From NCBI GenBank assembly GCA_964551985.1, contig CAZKFG010000058.1:1-13675 (forward strand): a DNA stretch of 13,675 nucleotides, read 5' to 3'. Below, piece by piece: positions 5,875 to 13,590 of the stretch. The translations under genes were made by a program, and so were the position numbers. The DNA is from CAZKFG01 sp964551985. Its GTDB lineage: Bacteria; Bacillota; Negativicutes; Acidaminococcales; JAISLQ01. The notes under the pieces are model-generated. The model had not been told where the DNA came from and did no database searches. It saw only the letters and a program-made list of their open reading frames with translations. Every line of letters begins with the position of its first letter. Position 1 is the first letter of the stretch.

Positions 5875-7527
5875 GTGCTGCTTGGAATTGATGTAGGGGG
5901 AACTTTTACTGATGCTGTAATTATAAAAGACTGCAAAGTTTTTGCCAAAACAAAAATTAAAACTACTCACGATGATATTTCTAAAGGACTGTTAAATGCT
6001 TTAGATGAAGTGCTAAAAAAAGTTGACGATACTGAGCAAATTAGACGCATTGCTATTTCTACAACTATTATTACAAATGCAGTAGCTACAAATAAGTTAC
6101 CTAAAGCAAATATTTTTGTTTTGCCAGGTCCTGGCATGAATTGTGAAAAATCTTTTGCGGGTAAAGCAATTATATTAGATGGATACACAGACCATCAGGG
6201 TTATTTAGTAGCACAGACTGTTATAGATAATGAGAAAATTCAACAGGCGGATAAAAGCCAGCCGAGCATAGTTAGTGCCAAATTTTCTGTGCGTAATCCA
6301 CACGGTGAATTGAATCTGCAAGAATACTTGTGTAAAGAAGGGTTTGAAAATATTGTTTGTGCAAGTGATATGTCAGGTCAACTTGGTTTTATTCGCCGCA
6401 CAAATAGTGCTTATTATACTGCAACGACAATGCAGTTATTTGAAAGTTTTTTAAATACAATTAAAAAAAGCTTAAATGATAAAGGTATAACAGCTCCAAT
6501 ATATATTCTAAAAGCTGATGGTGGTACAATGCCAGAAAAGTTAGCTAGAAAACATACGGTAGAGGCTGTTTTTACAGGACCTGCGGCAAGTGCTATCGGT
6601 ATAAAAGCACTTATAAATCCCAAAGATAGCAGTATTTCACTTGATATTGGTGGTACTACAACGGATATTGCTTTTTGGGAAAAGGGTGAGCCTCTTTTGG
6701 CAAATCGTGGAGCGCTAATAAATGGTTATCCTACGTCTGTTAGGGCGTTGCACTTGAAGTCACTACCTATAGGTGGGGATAGTCAGGTTAAGAATGTTGA
6801 TGGCAAAATAACTGTAGGACCAGATAGGATTGGTCAAGCTATGGCGTTAGGCGGGGGTCAGCCAACAGTTACAGATGCTTTTTTAGCTTTAGGTTTTGAT
6901 GATTTTGGGGATAAAGATTTAGCAATACAGGCGATGAAAATGCTTGCTGTAAATGGTGAAAGCGAGCTGCAAATTGCAAGGTCGGTTGTAGATGTGGCAG
7001 TTAGTGATATAATCGCTGCTATAAAAGAGATGACAAGAGAATACTCTTTGCAACCTGTGTATAAAGTGCAAGATGTTGTCGAAGCAAAAACATTTATACC
7101 TAATGTGATAATTGGTGTTGGCGGTGCGGCAAAAGGCATTGTGCCGCAAGTTGCTCAAAAAATGGGTGTAAGTTTTGATATACCTAACAATGCTGTCGTT
7201 GCTAATGCTATTGGCGCGGCGCTTGCAAGACCAACAATAATGTGTAGTTTGATGTCAAATACGACTTTAGGCACTTGCATAATGCCGGAGGCGAAAAAAC
7301 AGTATTCTGTCAATGTTGTTTTTTCTGTTGATGACGCTAAAGAACTTGTTAAAAATTGGTTAAAAGAGCAAGCAGAAAATTTAGGAATAGAGTTTTATGG
7401 CATTGAGACTATATACTTGCAACGCTTTGCGGTAGTGGATGACGGCTGGTCAAATGGTGAGATAATTAATCTTGCTATGCAGCTTATACCCGGAGTATTT
7501 GGCTTTGTCAAAGGAGATGATTGTTAA
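5875..7527 (+). CDS. Hydantoinase/oxoprolinase-family protein (HyuA-like ATPase)
   Basis: This 550-residue protein belongs to the HyuA/oxoprolinase family, ATP-dependent enzymes that open cyclic amides or activate carbonyl compounds. The GTG start follows GGGAGG (5861-5866) at 8 bases. The ASKHA-type nucleotide fold is complete: phosphate-1 loop LGIDVGGTFTDAV (3-15), a threonine-rich stretch STTIITNAVAT (62-72), ILKADGGTMP (211-220), phosphate-2 loop SLDIGGTTTDIAF (255-267), and the adenosine motif GVGGAAKG (414-421). It is clearly shorter than N-methylhydantoinase A proteins of about 680-700 residues and seems to lack most of their C-terminal domain. No HyuB-like subunit follows; instead the next gene, overlapping by one base (TAATG), encodes an HDAC-like deacylase. 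This argues for a function other than classical hydantoin hydrolysis. Domain assignment is firm; substrate is unknown. Confidence 0.88.
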   Translation: MLLGIDVGGTFTDAVIIKDCKVFAKTKIKTTHDDISKGLLNALDEVLKKVDDTEQIRRIAISTTIITNAVATNKLPKANIFVLPGPGMNCEKSFAGKAIILDGYTDHQGYLVAQTVIDNEKIQQADKSQPSIVSAKFSVRNPHGELNLQEYLCKEGFENIVCASDMSGQLGFIRRTNSAYYTATTMQLFESFLNTIKKSLNDKGITAPIYILKADGGTMPEKLARKHTVEAVFTGPAASAIGIKALINPKDSSISLDIGGTTTDIAFWEKGEPLLANRGALINGYPTSVRALHLKSLPIGGDSQVKNVDGKITVGPDRIGQAMALGGGQPTVTDAFLALGFDDFGDKDLAIQAMKMLAVNGESELQIARSVVDVAVSDIIAAIKEMTREYSLQPVYKVQDVVEAKTFIPNVIIGVGGAAKGIVPQVAQKMGVSFDIPNNAVVANAIGAALARPTIMCSLMSNTTLGTCIMPEAKKQYSVNVVFSVDDAKELVKNWLKEQAENLGIEFYGIETIYLQRFAVVDDGWSNGEIINLAMQLIPGVFGFVKGDDC

Positions 7528-8846
7528 TGAAAACACCGTTAGGGCTAGTGTTTTTCCCTGCCGTTGACTGGATGATTTCGCCGACTCATCCAGAGAGGCA
7601 AGAGAGGCTTATTTATACTTATGATCAGCTTGTTGAAGAAGGATTGTTTGATCTACCACAAATTAAAGAATATAAACCTGAGATGGCAACATTAAAAGAT
7701 ATTCAAAGAACACACATTTGCATTCCAAGTGAGAAAAACCTTGTTACAGATGCACACTTTGTATCTGCTGGTGGAACTTTGGTTGCAGCAGATGCTGTTA
7801 TGCAAAAAAAAGTTGATAGAGCTTTTGCACTTGTTAGACCGCCTGGTCATCATGCAATGCGTGTAGTACACGGTATAAGAGGTTTTTGTACGATAAATAT
7901 TGAAGCTGTTATGGTAGATTACTTGAGGAAAAAATATGGCGTTCGTAAAATAGCTATTGTAGATACTGACGTACACCATGGTGATGGAACGCAAGAGATT
8001 TTTTATCATGATCCTGATACATTGTTTATCTCTTTTCATCAAGACGGGCGGACACTTTATCCTGGTAGTGGATTTTTAGATGAACTTGGATCACCTTATG
8101 CTTATTGTTCAAATATTAATTTGCCGTTACTTTCTGGTACTGGTGATGTTGGTATTCACATGTTGTTTGATGAACTTATTGCCAAAATTTTAGATGATTT
8201 TCAGCCTGATTTGATAATAAACTCAGCAGGTCAAGATAATCATTATACTGATATGCTAGCTTCCATGCAGGTAACTGCGCAAGGATATGCTTTGCTGGCA
8301 GATAAATTAAAAGCTGATATTGCTGTTTTGGAAGGTGGCTACTCGATAAAAGATGCCTTGCCTTATGTCAATACTGGCATTATTTTAGCTATGGCAGGGC
8401 TTGATTATAGTAAAGTCATTGAACCTGATAGAAAATCACACTGTCAAAGGGACGACCAAAGGACTTTAGGTAGAGTTAAGCAGGTAATAAAAGAGATAAC
8501 AGAAGTTTGGAATATGCGTGATAAACTAAAACAAGAAGCTATGGCAAAAGCAGGCGGTGTGTGGCAAGAGAACAAGAATATTTATTATGATACAGATGGT
8601 ATTAGCGAACAACAAACGCAAACAGCTCACTATTGTGACAGTTGCCCTGGTTATTTGACTATATCGACAAATGCCAGCGGTCGTAAGATAAATAGACAAT
8701 CGGCGTTTATTGGAATTATTTGGCAAAATAGTTGCTCTAAATGCGAAAAAGCAGTTTTAGATACAGTATTTAAAGAAAAGACGAAAAAAATTTTTGACTA
8801 TTATTTTGTGCAAAATAAAGTTAAAGATATATTAGAGGAGATTTAA
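7527..8846 (+). CDS. HDAC-family zinc deacylase with C-terminal Cys4 extension
   Basis: The first 300 or so of 439 residues form a histone deacetylase/AcuC/acetylpolyamine amidohydrolase-type domain, which removes acyl groups from amines. All catalytic features are present: RPPGHH (104-109) with the paired histidines, DTDVHHGDGT (146-155) supplying zinc ligands D148 and H150, SAGQDNH (233-239) supplying the third ligand D237, and EGGY (269-272) with the transition-state tyrosine. The tail (about 310-439) is unusual: a helical, charged linker, then C370-x2-C373 and C403-x2-C406, spaced like a zinc ribbon. The ATG at 7527 overlaps the stop of the upstream gene by one base and has AAGGAG (7511-7516) 10 bases before it. 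In bacteria such enzymes act on acetylpolyamines, acetyl-lysine or other small amides. The tight link to the HyuA-like ATPase suggests joint action on one substrate, which is inference. Confidence 0.9.
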   Translation: MKTPLGLVFFPAVDWMISPTHPERQERLIYTYDQLVEEGLFDLPQIKEYKPEMATLKDIQRTHICIPSEKNLVTDAHFVSAGGTLVAADAVMQKKVDRAFALVRPPGHHAMRVVHGIRGFCTINIEAVMVDYLRKKYGVRKIAIVDTDVHHGDGTQEIFYHDPDTLFISFHQDGRTLYPGSGFLDELGSPYAYCSNINLPLLSGTGDVGIHMLFDELIAKILDDFQPDLIINSAGQDNHYTDMLASMQVTAQGYALLADKLKADIAVLEGGYSIKDALPYVNTGIILAMAGLDYSKVIEPDRKSHCQRDDQRTLGRVKQVIKEITEVWNMRDKLKQEAMAKAGGVWQENKNIYYDTDGISEQQTQTAHYCDSCPGYLTISTNASGRKINRQSAFIGIIWQNSCSKCEKAVLDTVFKEKTKKIFDYYFVQNKVKDILEEI

Positions 8847-8847
8847 A

Positions 8848-9573
8848 ATGCGTATAGATAACAGAAAAACAAACCAACTTAGAGAAGTAAAAATAGTGCG
8901 TGACTATATAAAGCATCCGGAAGGATCTGTTTTGATAAGTTTTGGCAACACTATAGTATTGTGTAACGCCAGTGTAGAAGAAAAAGTACCATCATTTTTA
9001 AAAGGTACAGGCAAAGGTTGGGTGACAGCTGAATATTCCTTGCTTCCACGTTCGACAAATACTAGAACAAAAAGAGAAGCAGCACAAGGTAAGCAAACAG
9101 GAAGAACACAAGAAATTCAAAGATTGATTGGCAGGGCGCTAAGAAGCATAATAGATTTAGAAGCGTTAGGTGAGATAAGCATAACTTTAGATTGTGATGT
9201 GCTACAAGCAGATGGTGGAACAAGGACAGCAGCTATTACAGGGTCTTACATAGCACTTGTCGATGCTATAAGCAAGCTTGAGCTAGAAAAATTTCCTATA
9301 AAAGATTTTTTGTCAGCAATAAGTGTTGGTATTGTTGATGATAAGCCAATGTTAGATTTGTGTTACGAGGAAGATTCTAATGCTCTTGTCGACATGAATA
9401 TAGTAATGACAGGTTGTGGAAATTTTGTTGAATTGCAAGGAACTGGCGAAGAATATCATTTTAACAAAAAACAGTTAGAACAAATGCTCTCTTTAGGGGA
9501 GAAAGGGTGCAAAGAATTAATAACAAAGCAGAAAAAAGCTCTAGGAGTTTTAGTGCAAAAAATAGGGGGATAA
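8848..9573 (+). CDS. rph: Ribonuclease PH
   Basis: RNase PH is the phosphorolytic 3'-5' exonuclease that trims tRNA precursors, working as a hexamer. The 241-residue product is full length. Conserved stretches include KGWVTAEYSLLPRST (56-70), GRTQEIQRLIGRALR (85-99) with the phosphate-binding R86, DCDVLQADGGTRTAAITG (115-132), and DLCYEEDSNALVDMN (170-184) holding the catalytic acidic residues. Near the N-terminus it has RIDNRKTNQLREV where most homologues have D-G-R and L-R-P; this is a minor deviation unlikely to affect catalysis. GAGGAG (8835-8840) lies 7 bases before the ATG, and the gene starts two bases after the deacylase stop, so the two are translated from one message. With the next two genes it matches the rph-ysnA-ysnB order known from Bacillus subtilis. 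Confidence 0.97.
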   Translation: MRIDNRKTNQLREVKIVRDYIKHPEGSVLISFGNTIVLCNASVEEKVPSFLKGTGKGWVTAEYSLLPRSTNTRTKREAAQGKQTGRTQEIQRLIGRALRSIIDLEALGEISITLDCDVLQADGGTRTAAITGSYIALVDAISKLELEKFPIKDFLSAISVGIVDDKPMLDLCYEEDSNALVDMNIVMTGCGNFVELQGTGEEYHFNKKQLEQMLSLGEKGCKELITKQKKALGVLVQKIGG

Positions 9574-9575
9574 TT

Positions 9576-10163
9576 ATGAAGAGGCTTGTTGTTGCAAGTA
9601 AAAATAAAGGTAAAATCAAAGAGTTTGAGCAAATGCTCGGTAAGTTTGATTTTCAAGTGCTTTCTTTAAATGATTTTGGTCAGATAGAAGAACCGGAAGA
9701 AACGGGAAGTACCTTTTTAGATAATGCTAAATTAAAAGCAAGCTACTATGCTCAAAAGACGAAAGAATATTGTATGGCAGATGATTCAGGGTTGCAGGTG
9801 GACGCTCTAAATGGCGCGCCTGGAGTATATTCAGCTCGTTATGCAGGTTTAGATGCAACAGATGAAAAAAATAATAAGTTGCTTATTAAAAATATGACAG
9901 GACAGACAAACAGAAATTGTCAGTTTTTCTGTGCGCTAGCTATAGCAGATCCAACGGGCAAAATAGTTTTTACAACCCAAGGGTTGTGCCACGGAACGCT
10001 TCTTGAACAGCCTATAGGTGATAACGGTTTTGGCTATGACCCCTTGTTTTTTTCAGTAGATTTGCAAAAAACTTTAGCTCAGGCTCTGCCCGATGAAAAA
10101 AACTCTATCAGCCATCGCAGCAAAGCACTACAAGATATGGTTAAACTATTAGATAACAGGTGA
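9576..10163 (+). CDS. rdgB: RdgB/HAM1-family non-canonical purine NTP pyrophosphatase
   Basis: This enzyme hydrolyses dITP, ITP and XTP to monophosphates so that deaminated purines are kept out of DNA and RNA. The ATG at 9576, two bases after the rph stop, is chosen because AGGGGG (9564-9569) lies 6 bases before it and the family motif then begins at the right place; the open frame itself extends further upstream inside rph. The 195-residue product shows VVASKNKGKIKEF (5-17), ADDSGL (68-73) with the catalytic aspartate, APGVYSARYAG (81-91), GFGYDPLF (151-158), and SHRSKAL (179-185). All substrate and metal residues are intact. It corresponds to ysnA of Bacillus. Confidence 0.96.
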   Translation: MKRLVVASKNKGKIKEFEQMLGKFDFQVLSLNDFGQIEEPEETGSTFLDNAKLKASYYAQKTKEYCMADDSGLQVDALNGAPGVYSARYAGLDATDEKNNKLLIKNMTGQTNRNCQFFCALAIADPTGKIVFTTQGLCHGTLLEQPIGDNGFGYDPLFFSVDLQKTLAQALPDEKNSISHRSKALQDMVKLLDNR

Positions 10164-10167
10164 GAAA

Positions 10168-10635
10168 ATGAAAATTGGCATAACAGGAGATACACACGGC
10201 AGTAAATCTGCTATTGAAGATATGCTTGATTTGAATATGGATTTTGATATGTGGTTGCACACTGGTGATTATTTTATGGATGCGGACTTTCTGCGACAAA
10301 AAAGCAAACTGCCTGTTATTGGGGTCTGCGGAAATAATGACGTTACATATCATAAAGAAGACTATCAAAAAATAATTAAAATTCAGGATAAAACTATTTT
10401 GCTACTGCACGGGCACAGAGTCAAAAAATCGCTTGCTCAGGAAGCCAAAGAACAAAAGGCTGATATTGTTGTTTACGGGCATACACATGTTGCCAATATT
10501 TTTTGGCAAGACGATATTTTGTTTATAAATCCTGGTAGCCCTGCTTATCCGCGCCAAAATACAAAACCAGGCTTTGCATATTTGCAAATAGAAGAAAGAC
10601 AAAGCCCACAAGCATTTTATGTAAAATTAAATTAA
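10168..10635 (+). CDS. YfcE/YsnB-type metallophosphoesterase
   Basis: The 155-residue protein is a small calcineurin-like phosphodiesterase of the MJ0936/YfcE/YsnB group. The two-metal site is complete: GDTH (D8, H10), TGDY (D34), GNND (N57, D58), HGH (H81, H83) and GHTH (H105, H107). It begins four bases after the rdgB stop, with AGGTGA (10158-10163) overlapping that stop and serving as the ribosome binding site. Family members hydrolyse model phosphodiesters in vitro, and the physiological substrate is not known. The linkage rph-rdgB-phosphoesterase is conserved in Firmicutes, which supports a housekeeping nucleotide or RNA role. No terminator follows, so transcription may continue into the malic enzyme gene. 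Confidence 0.93.
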   Translation: MKIGITGDTHGSKSAIEDMLDLNMDFDMWLHTGDYFMDADFLRQKSKLPVIGVCGNNDVTYHKEDYQKIIKIQDKTILLLHGHRVKKSLAQEAKEQKADIVVYGHTHVANIFWQDDILFINPGSPAYPRQNTKPGFAYLQIEERQSPQAFYVKLN

Positions 10636-10676
10636 TTTTACAAACAAAGCTGTTCAAAATGGTATAAAATAGATAC

Positions 10677-10705
10677 TTGTAATAAAAAACAATTCGGGTT
10701 AAAAT
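10677..10705 (+). promoter_or_regulatory. Probable promoter of the malic enzyme/fumarase operon
   Basis: TTGTAA (10677-10682, 4 of 6 to the -35 consensus) and TAAAAT (10700-10705, 5 of 6 to the -10 consensus) are 17 bases apart, which puts the start of transcription about 25 bases ahead of the ATG. A second -10-like sequence, TATAAA at 10663-10668, lies upstream without a well-spaced -35 box. No regulator site could be recognised. Confidence 0.45.
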
Positions 10706-10736
10706 AACATTATAAAGATTTTTAAGGAGGATTATT

Positions 10737-11978
10737 ATGGGATTAAAAGAAGATGCTTTACAGTACCACAGTGAACATACAGGAATATTGGGAGTAGCCT
10801 CAAAGGTCAAACTCAACAGCATGAAAGATCTTGGGTTGGCTTATACGCCTGGCGTTGCTGAACCTTGCAAAGTGATAAAAGAAGACCAAGATGCCTCTTT
10901 TTCTCTTACCTGCCGTGGCAATATGATAGCAGTTGTTAGTGATGGAACAAGAGTCTTAGGACTAGGTGATATTGGAGCTGCTGCTGCTATGCCTGTTATG
11001 GAAGGTAAATCAGTATTGTTTAAAAGCTTTGCTGATGTTGACGCAGTGCCTATTTGTCTTGACACCAAAGATCCTGAAAAAATTATTGAAACAGTAAGAT
11101 TATTGCAACCAACGTTTGCAGGTATAAATTTAGAAGATTTTTCTTCACCAAAATGTTATGACATTGAAGATCGTTTAAAAGAAATAATGGATATACCAGT
11201 ATTTCATGACGATCAACATGGAACAGCAATAGCTATAATGTCAGGCGTTTTGGCAGGGTTAAGATTGGTAAAAAAAGACATTAAAACAGCACGCATTGTT
11301 GTAAATGGTTGTGGCGCAGCTGGTAGTGCTACAGCTAAACTTTTGGTTAATATGGGTGCAGAAAATGTTTTGTCTGTAGAACCAATAGGTATTTTATATG
11401 ACGGTATTGATGCCAACTTAAACCGTGTACAACTTGAAGTTGCTAAATCAACGAACAAAGGCAAAATTAAAGGTGATTTGAAAACTGCAGTAGCCGGAGC
11501 AGATGTTTTAATAGGTTTATCAGGACCAAATCTATTTTCTAAAGAATTGATGGCTACGATGAACAAAGACTCTATAGTGTTTGGTTGCGCGAACCCAGTT
11601 CCAGAGATGACTTACGATGACGCTAAAGCGGCAGGCGTTAAAGTTGCAGGAACGGGACTGTCTATTTATCCAAATCAAATAAACAATGTAACAGTATTCC
11701 CTGGAGTTTTCCGTGGTGCTCTAGATGTCAGAGCAACAAAAGTTACAGAAGAGATGAAAGTTGCGGCAGCTTATGCTTTAGCAAACTTGATAGAAGAAAA
11801 AGATTTAAAAGAAGACTATGTTGTAGCTGAAAGCTTTGATGAAAGAGTGGCTCCAACCGTTGCCGCTGCAGTTGCTAAAGTAGCTATGGAACAAGGAATT
11901 GCTAGAAAAATAGTGCCTGTACAAGAAATATATAACAATACTCTAGCAAGAGTGAGAAAAATAAGAGAACAAAAATAG
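10737..11978 (+). CDS. NAD(P)-dependent malic enzyme, short bacterial type
   Basis: Malic enzyme decarboxylates malate to pyruvate, reducing NAD or NADP, or can run in reverse at high CO2. The 413-residue product is the compact bacterial form without the phosphotransacetylase-like extension. Key features: YTPGVAEPC (36-44) with the catalytic tyrosine Y36, DGTRVLGLGDIG (69-80), EGKSVLFK (89-96) with the catalytic lysine, NLED (131-134) and FHDDQHGTA (156-164) providing metal ligands, and the Rossmann loop NGCGAAGSATA (190-200). An acidic residue (E215) ends the second Rossmann strand, which leans toward NAD over NADP but does not settle it. AAGGAGG (10724-10730) is 6 bases before the ATG, an excellent site. 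The fumarase alpha gene follows after 9 bases, so the operon connects fumarate, malate and pyruvate. Confidence 0.96.
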   Translation: MGLKEDALQYHSEHTGILGVASKVKLNSMKDLGLAYTPGVAEPCKVIKEDQDASFSLTCRGNMIAVVSDGTRVLGLGDIGAAAAMPVMEGKSVLFKSFADVDAVPICLDTKDPEKIIETVRLLQPTFAGINLEDFSSPKCYDIEDRLKEIMDIPVFHDDQHGTAIAIMSGVLAGLRLVKKDIKTARIVVNGCGAAGSATAKLLVNMGAENVLSVEPIGILYDGIDANLNRVQLEVAKSTNKGKIKGDLKTAVAGADVLIGLSGPNLFSKELMATMNKDSIVFGCANPVPEMTYDDAKAAGVKVAGTGLSIYPNQINNVTVFPGVFRGALDVRATKVTEEMKVAAAYALANLIEEKDLKEDYVVAESFDERVAPTVAAAVAKVAMEQGIARKIVPVQEIYNNTLARVRKIREQK

Positions 11979-11987
11979 GAGGCTAAT

Positions 11988-12833
11988 GTGCGTACAATAA
12001 CTACTGACGAAATAACCAAAGCAGTTAAAAAACTTTGTATAGATGTAAATTACTATCTTACAAGTGATATGTACTGTGCTTTAAAAAAAGTTGCAGGTTG
12101 TGAAAAATCACCGCTTGGCAAGGAAATATTGAATACTCTTATTGAAAATGCTGATTTTGCTAAAGAAAAAGATGTGCCGCTTTGTCAAGACACAGGTTTG
12201 GTTGTTGTTTTTGCCCAAATAGGTCAAGATGTTCATATAACAGGTGGAAGCTTTGAAAAAGCAATCAACGAAGGCGTTGCACAAGGTTATATTGAAGGTT
12301 ATCTTAGAAAATCTGCAGTAGATGACCCGGTGTTTGATCGCATAAATACTAAAGATAACACACCTGCTATAGTACATATAGAAATAGTAGAAGGCGATAA
12401 AATAACGTTAGAACTAGCTGTAAAAGGCGCAGGTAGTGAAAATATGGGCGGTTTGAAGATGTTAAAACCGGCTGATGGTGAAGAAGGCATAATCAAATTT
12501 GTTCTAGACACAGTAAAAGCAGCAGGTTCTAATCCTTGTCCACCAATAGTTGTAGGTATTGGAATTGGTGGTACAATGGAAAAAGCGACAATATTGTCTA
12601 AAAAAGCTTTGATGCGTGATTTGGATGACACAAATCCAGACCCGCGTTATGCTAAAATGGAACAAGAAATACTAGAAAAAGTAAATAAAACAGGTATCGG
12701 GCCACAAGGGCTTGGTGGTAACACAACAGCAGTCGCTGTAAAAATTGAACATTTCCCAACCCACATAGCGCAAATGCCTGTGGCGGTCAACTTAAACTGT
12801 CATGCTAGCCGCCATGCCAAAGTGCAGCTTTAG
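11988..12833 (+). CDS. Class I fumarate hydratase, alpha subunit
   Basis: This is the N-terminal half of an oxygen-sensitive [4Fe-4S] fumarase, which interconverts fumarate and malate. The 281-residue subunit has the three cysteines expected to bind the cluster: C66 in PLCQDTG, C184 in SNPCPP and C271 in NLNCHAS. Glycine-rich family stretches KGAGSENMGGLKML (146-159) and VGIGIGGTMEKA (189-200) are intact. The GTG at 11988 is the only usable start: AGGAGG (11977-11982) is 5 bases before it, and the overlapping ATG at 11986 runs into a stop after four codons. The gene follows the malic enzyme by 9 bases and precedes the beta subunit. The same fold serves L-tartrate dehydratase TtdA, so substrate is inferred partly from the malic enzyme next door. 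Confidence 0.93.
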   Translation: MRTITTDEITKAVKKLCIDVNYYLTSDMYCALKKVAGCEKSPLGKEILNTLIENADFAKEKDVPLCQDTGLVVVFAQIGQDVHITGGSFEKAINEGVAQGYIEGYLRKSAVDDPVFDRINTKDNTPAIVHIEIVEGDKITLELAVKGAGSENMGGLKMLKPADGEEGIIKFVLDTVKAAGSNPCPPIVVGIGIGGTMEKATILSKKALMRDLDDTNPDPRYAKMEQEILEKVNKTGIGPQGLGGNTTAVAVKIEHFPTHIAQMPVAVNLNCHASRHAKVQL

Positions 12834-12844
12834 GAGGTGTAGTG

Positions 12845-13408
12845 ATGACAGATAAAAAAACAATTAAACTTACGACACCGCTAGATGAAGCCCAAATTAA
12901 AAACTTAAAAGCGGGTGACAGTGTAAAAATTACAGGTACTATCTACACCGCTCGCGATGCTGCTCATAAAAAAATGATAGAAGCTTTGAATCGTGGTGAA
13001 AAATTGCCTATCGATATAAAGGGGCAGATAATATACTATGTCGGTCCAGCACCAGCAAAGCCTGGTCAAGTAATTGGCTCTGCCGGTCCTACAACAAGTG
13101 GTCGTATGGATAAATATTCGCCAACACTGCTTGATTTGGGACTAAAAGCGATGATAGGTAAAGGCTCGCGCTCACAAGAGGTTATAGACAGTATAAAGAA
13201 AAATGGCGCAGTATATTTTGCTGCTGTTGGTGGCGCTGCGGCACTTATTGCGCAAACGGTAAAATCCTATAAAGTAGTAGATTACTCTGAACTTGGAGCA
13301 GAAGCACTAGCTGAAATGATAGTGGAAGACTTCCCAGCGATAGTTGTTGTGGATAGTCAAGGTAATGATTACTATAAAATCGGTATCAAAGAATATTGCC
13401 AAGAATAA
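12845..13408 (+). CDS. Class I fumarate hydratase, beta subunit
   Basis: This 187-residue protein is the C-terminal half of class I fumarase, which pairs with the alpha subunit to form the active site. The ATG at 12845 is preferred to the preceding GTG at 12842, because AGGAGG (12832-12837) is then 7 bases away instead of 4. Conserved stretches are LTTPLDEAQI, GTIYTARDAAHKKM (31-44), YYVGPAPAKPGQVIGSAGPT (64-83), TSGRMDKYSP (84-93) and AAVGGAAALIAQ (126-137). Homologues include the beta subunit of L-tartrate dehydratase (TtdB). The ribosome binding site overlaps the alpha stop codon, so the two subunits are likely made in equal amounts. A strong terminator follows five bases after the stop. 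Confidence 0.93.
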   Translation: MTDKKTIKLTTPLDEAQIKNLKAGDSVKITGTIYTARDAAHKKMIEALNRGEKLPIDIKGQIIYYVGPAPAKPGQVIGSAGPTTSGRMDKYSPTLLDLGLKAMIGKGSRSQEVIDSIKKNGAVYFAAVGGAAALIAQTVKSYKVVDYSELGAEALAEMIVEDFPAIVVVDSQGNDYYKIGIKEYCQE

Positions 13409-13412
13409 CTCA

Positions 13413-13448
13413 TAGCCGCCTTGTAAAATAGGCGGCTAAATTTTTTTT
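13413..13448 (+). terminator. Strong intrinsic terminator of the malic enzyme/fumarase operon
   Basis: TAGCCGCCT (13413-13421) pairs perfectly with AGGCGGCTA (13430-13438) around an 8-base AT-rich loop. Two A bases and then eight T bases follow. It is the most GC-rich stem in the window outside the tRNAs and marks the end of the operon. Confidence 0.95.
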
Positions 13449-13457
13449 ACAAACACC

Positions 13458-13486
13458 TTGACAAACATTAAATAATAATGTAAATT
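13458..13486 (+). promoter_or_regulatory. Probable promoter of the tRNA pair
   Basis: A perfect -35 box TTGACA (13458-13463) is followed 17 bases later by TAAATT (13481-13486, 4 of 6). Transcription would start near 13493, about 9 bases before tRNA-Pro. A closer -10 match, TATAAG at 13486-13491, is too far away at 22 bases. A perfect inverted repeat, ACATTA-AATAA-TAATGT, fills the spacer (13465-13481). Confidence 0.6.
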
Positions 13487-13501
13487 ATAAGAGTGGTTTA
13501 T

Positions 13502-13578
13502 CGGGGCGTGGCTCAGTTTGGTAGAGCACCTGCCTTGGGAGCAGGGGGTCGCAGGTTCAAATCCTGCCGCTCCGACCA
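13502..13578 (+). tRNA. tRNA-Pro (anticodon UGG)
   Basis: A complete 77-base cloverleaf. The acceptor stem CGGGGCG pairs with CGCTCCG (one G-T wobble), and discriminator A plus CCA are encoded. The anticodon stem CCTGC/GCAGG encloses the loop CTTGGGA with TGG at 13536-13538. The T arm GCAGG-TTCAAAT-CCTGC is perfect. It reads proline codons, mainly CCA and CCG, with wobble extension. Confidence 0.97.
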
Positions 13579-13590
13579 CTTTTTTTATAT

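Noticed and set aside
9507..9575. Upstream in-frame extension of rdgB inside rph
   Set aside because: It adds 23 residues before the conserved N-terminal strand, while a good ribosome binding site precedes the ATG at 9576.
10663..10668. TATAAA as the main -10 box for the malic enzyme
   Set aside because: The best upstream -35-like sequence, TTTACA at 10637-10642, is 20 bases away, too far; the pair at 10677-10705 fits better.
11213..11566. Minus-strand open frame of 117 codons
   Set aside because: It is antisense to the malic enzyme, whose motifs cover this stretch. There is no start signal and the product has a shadow-like composition.
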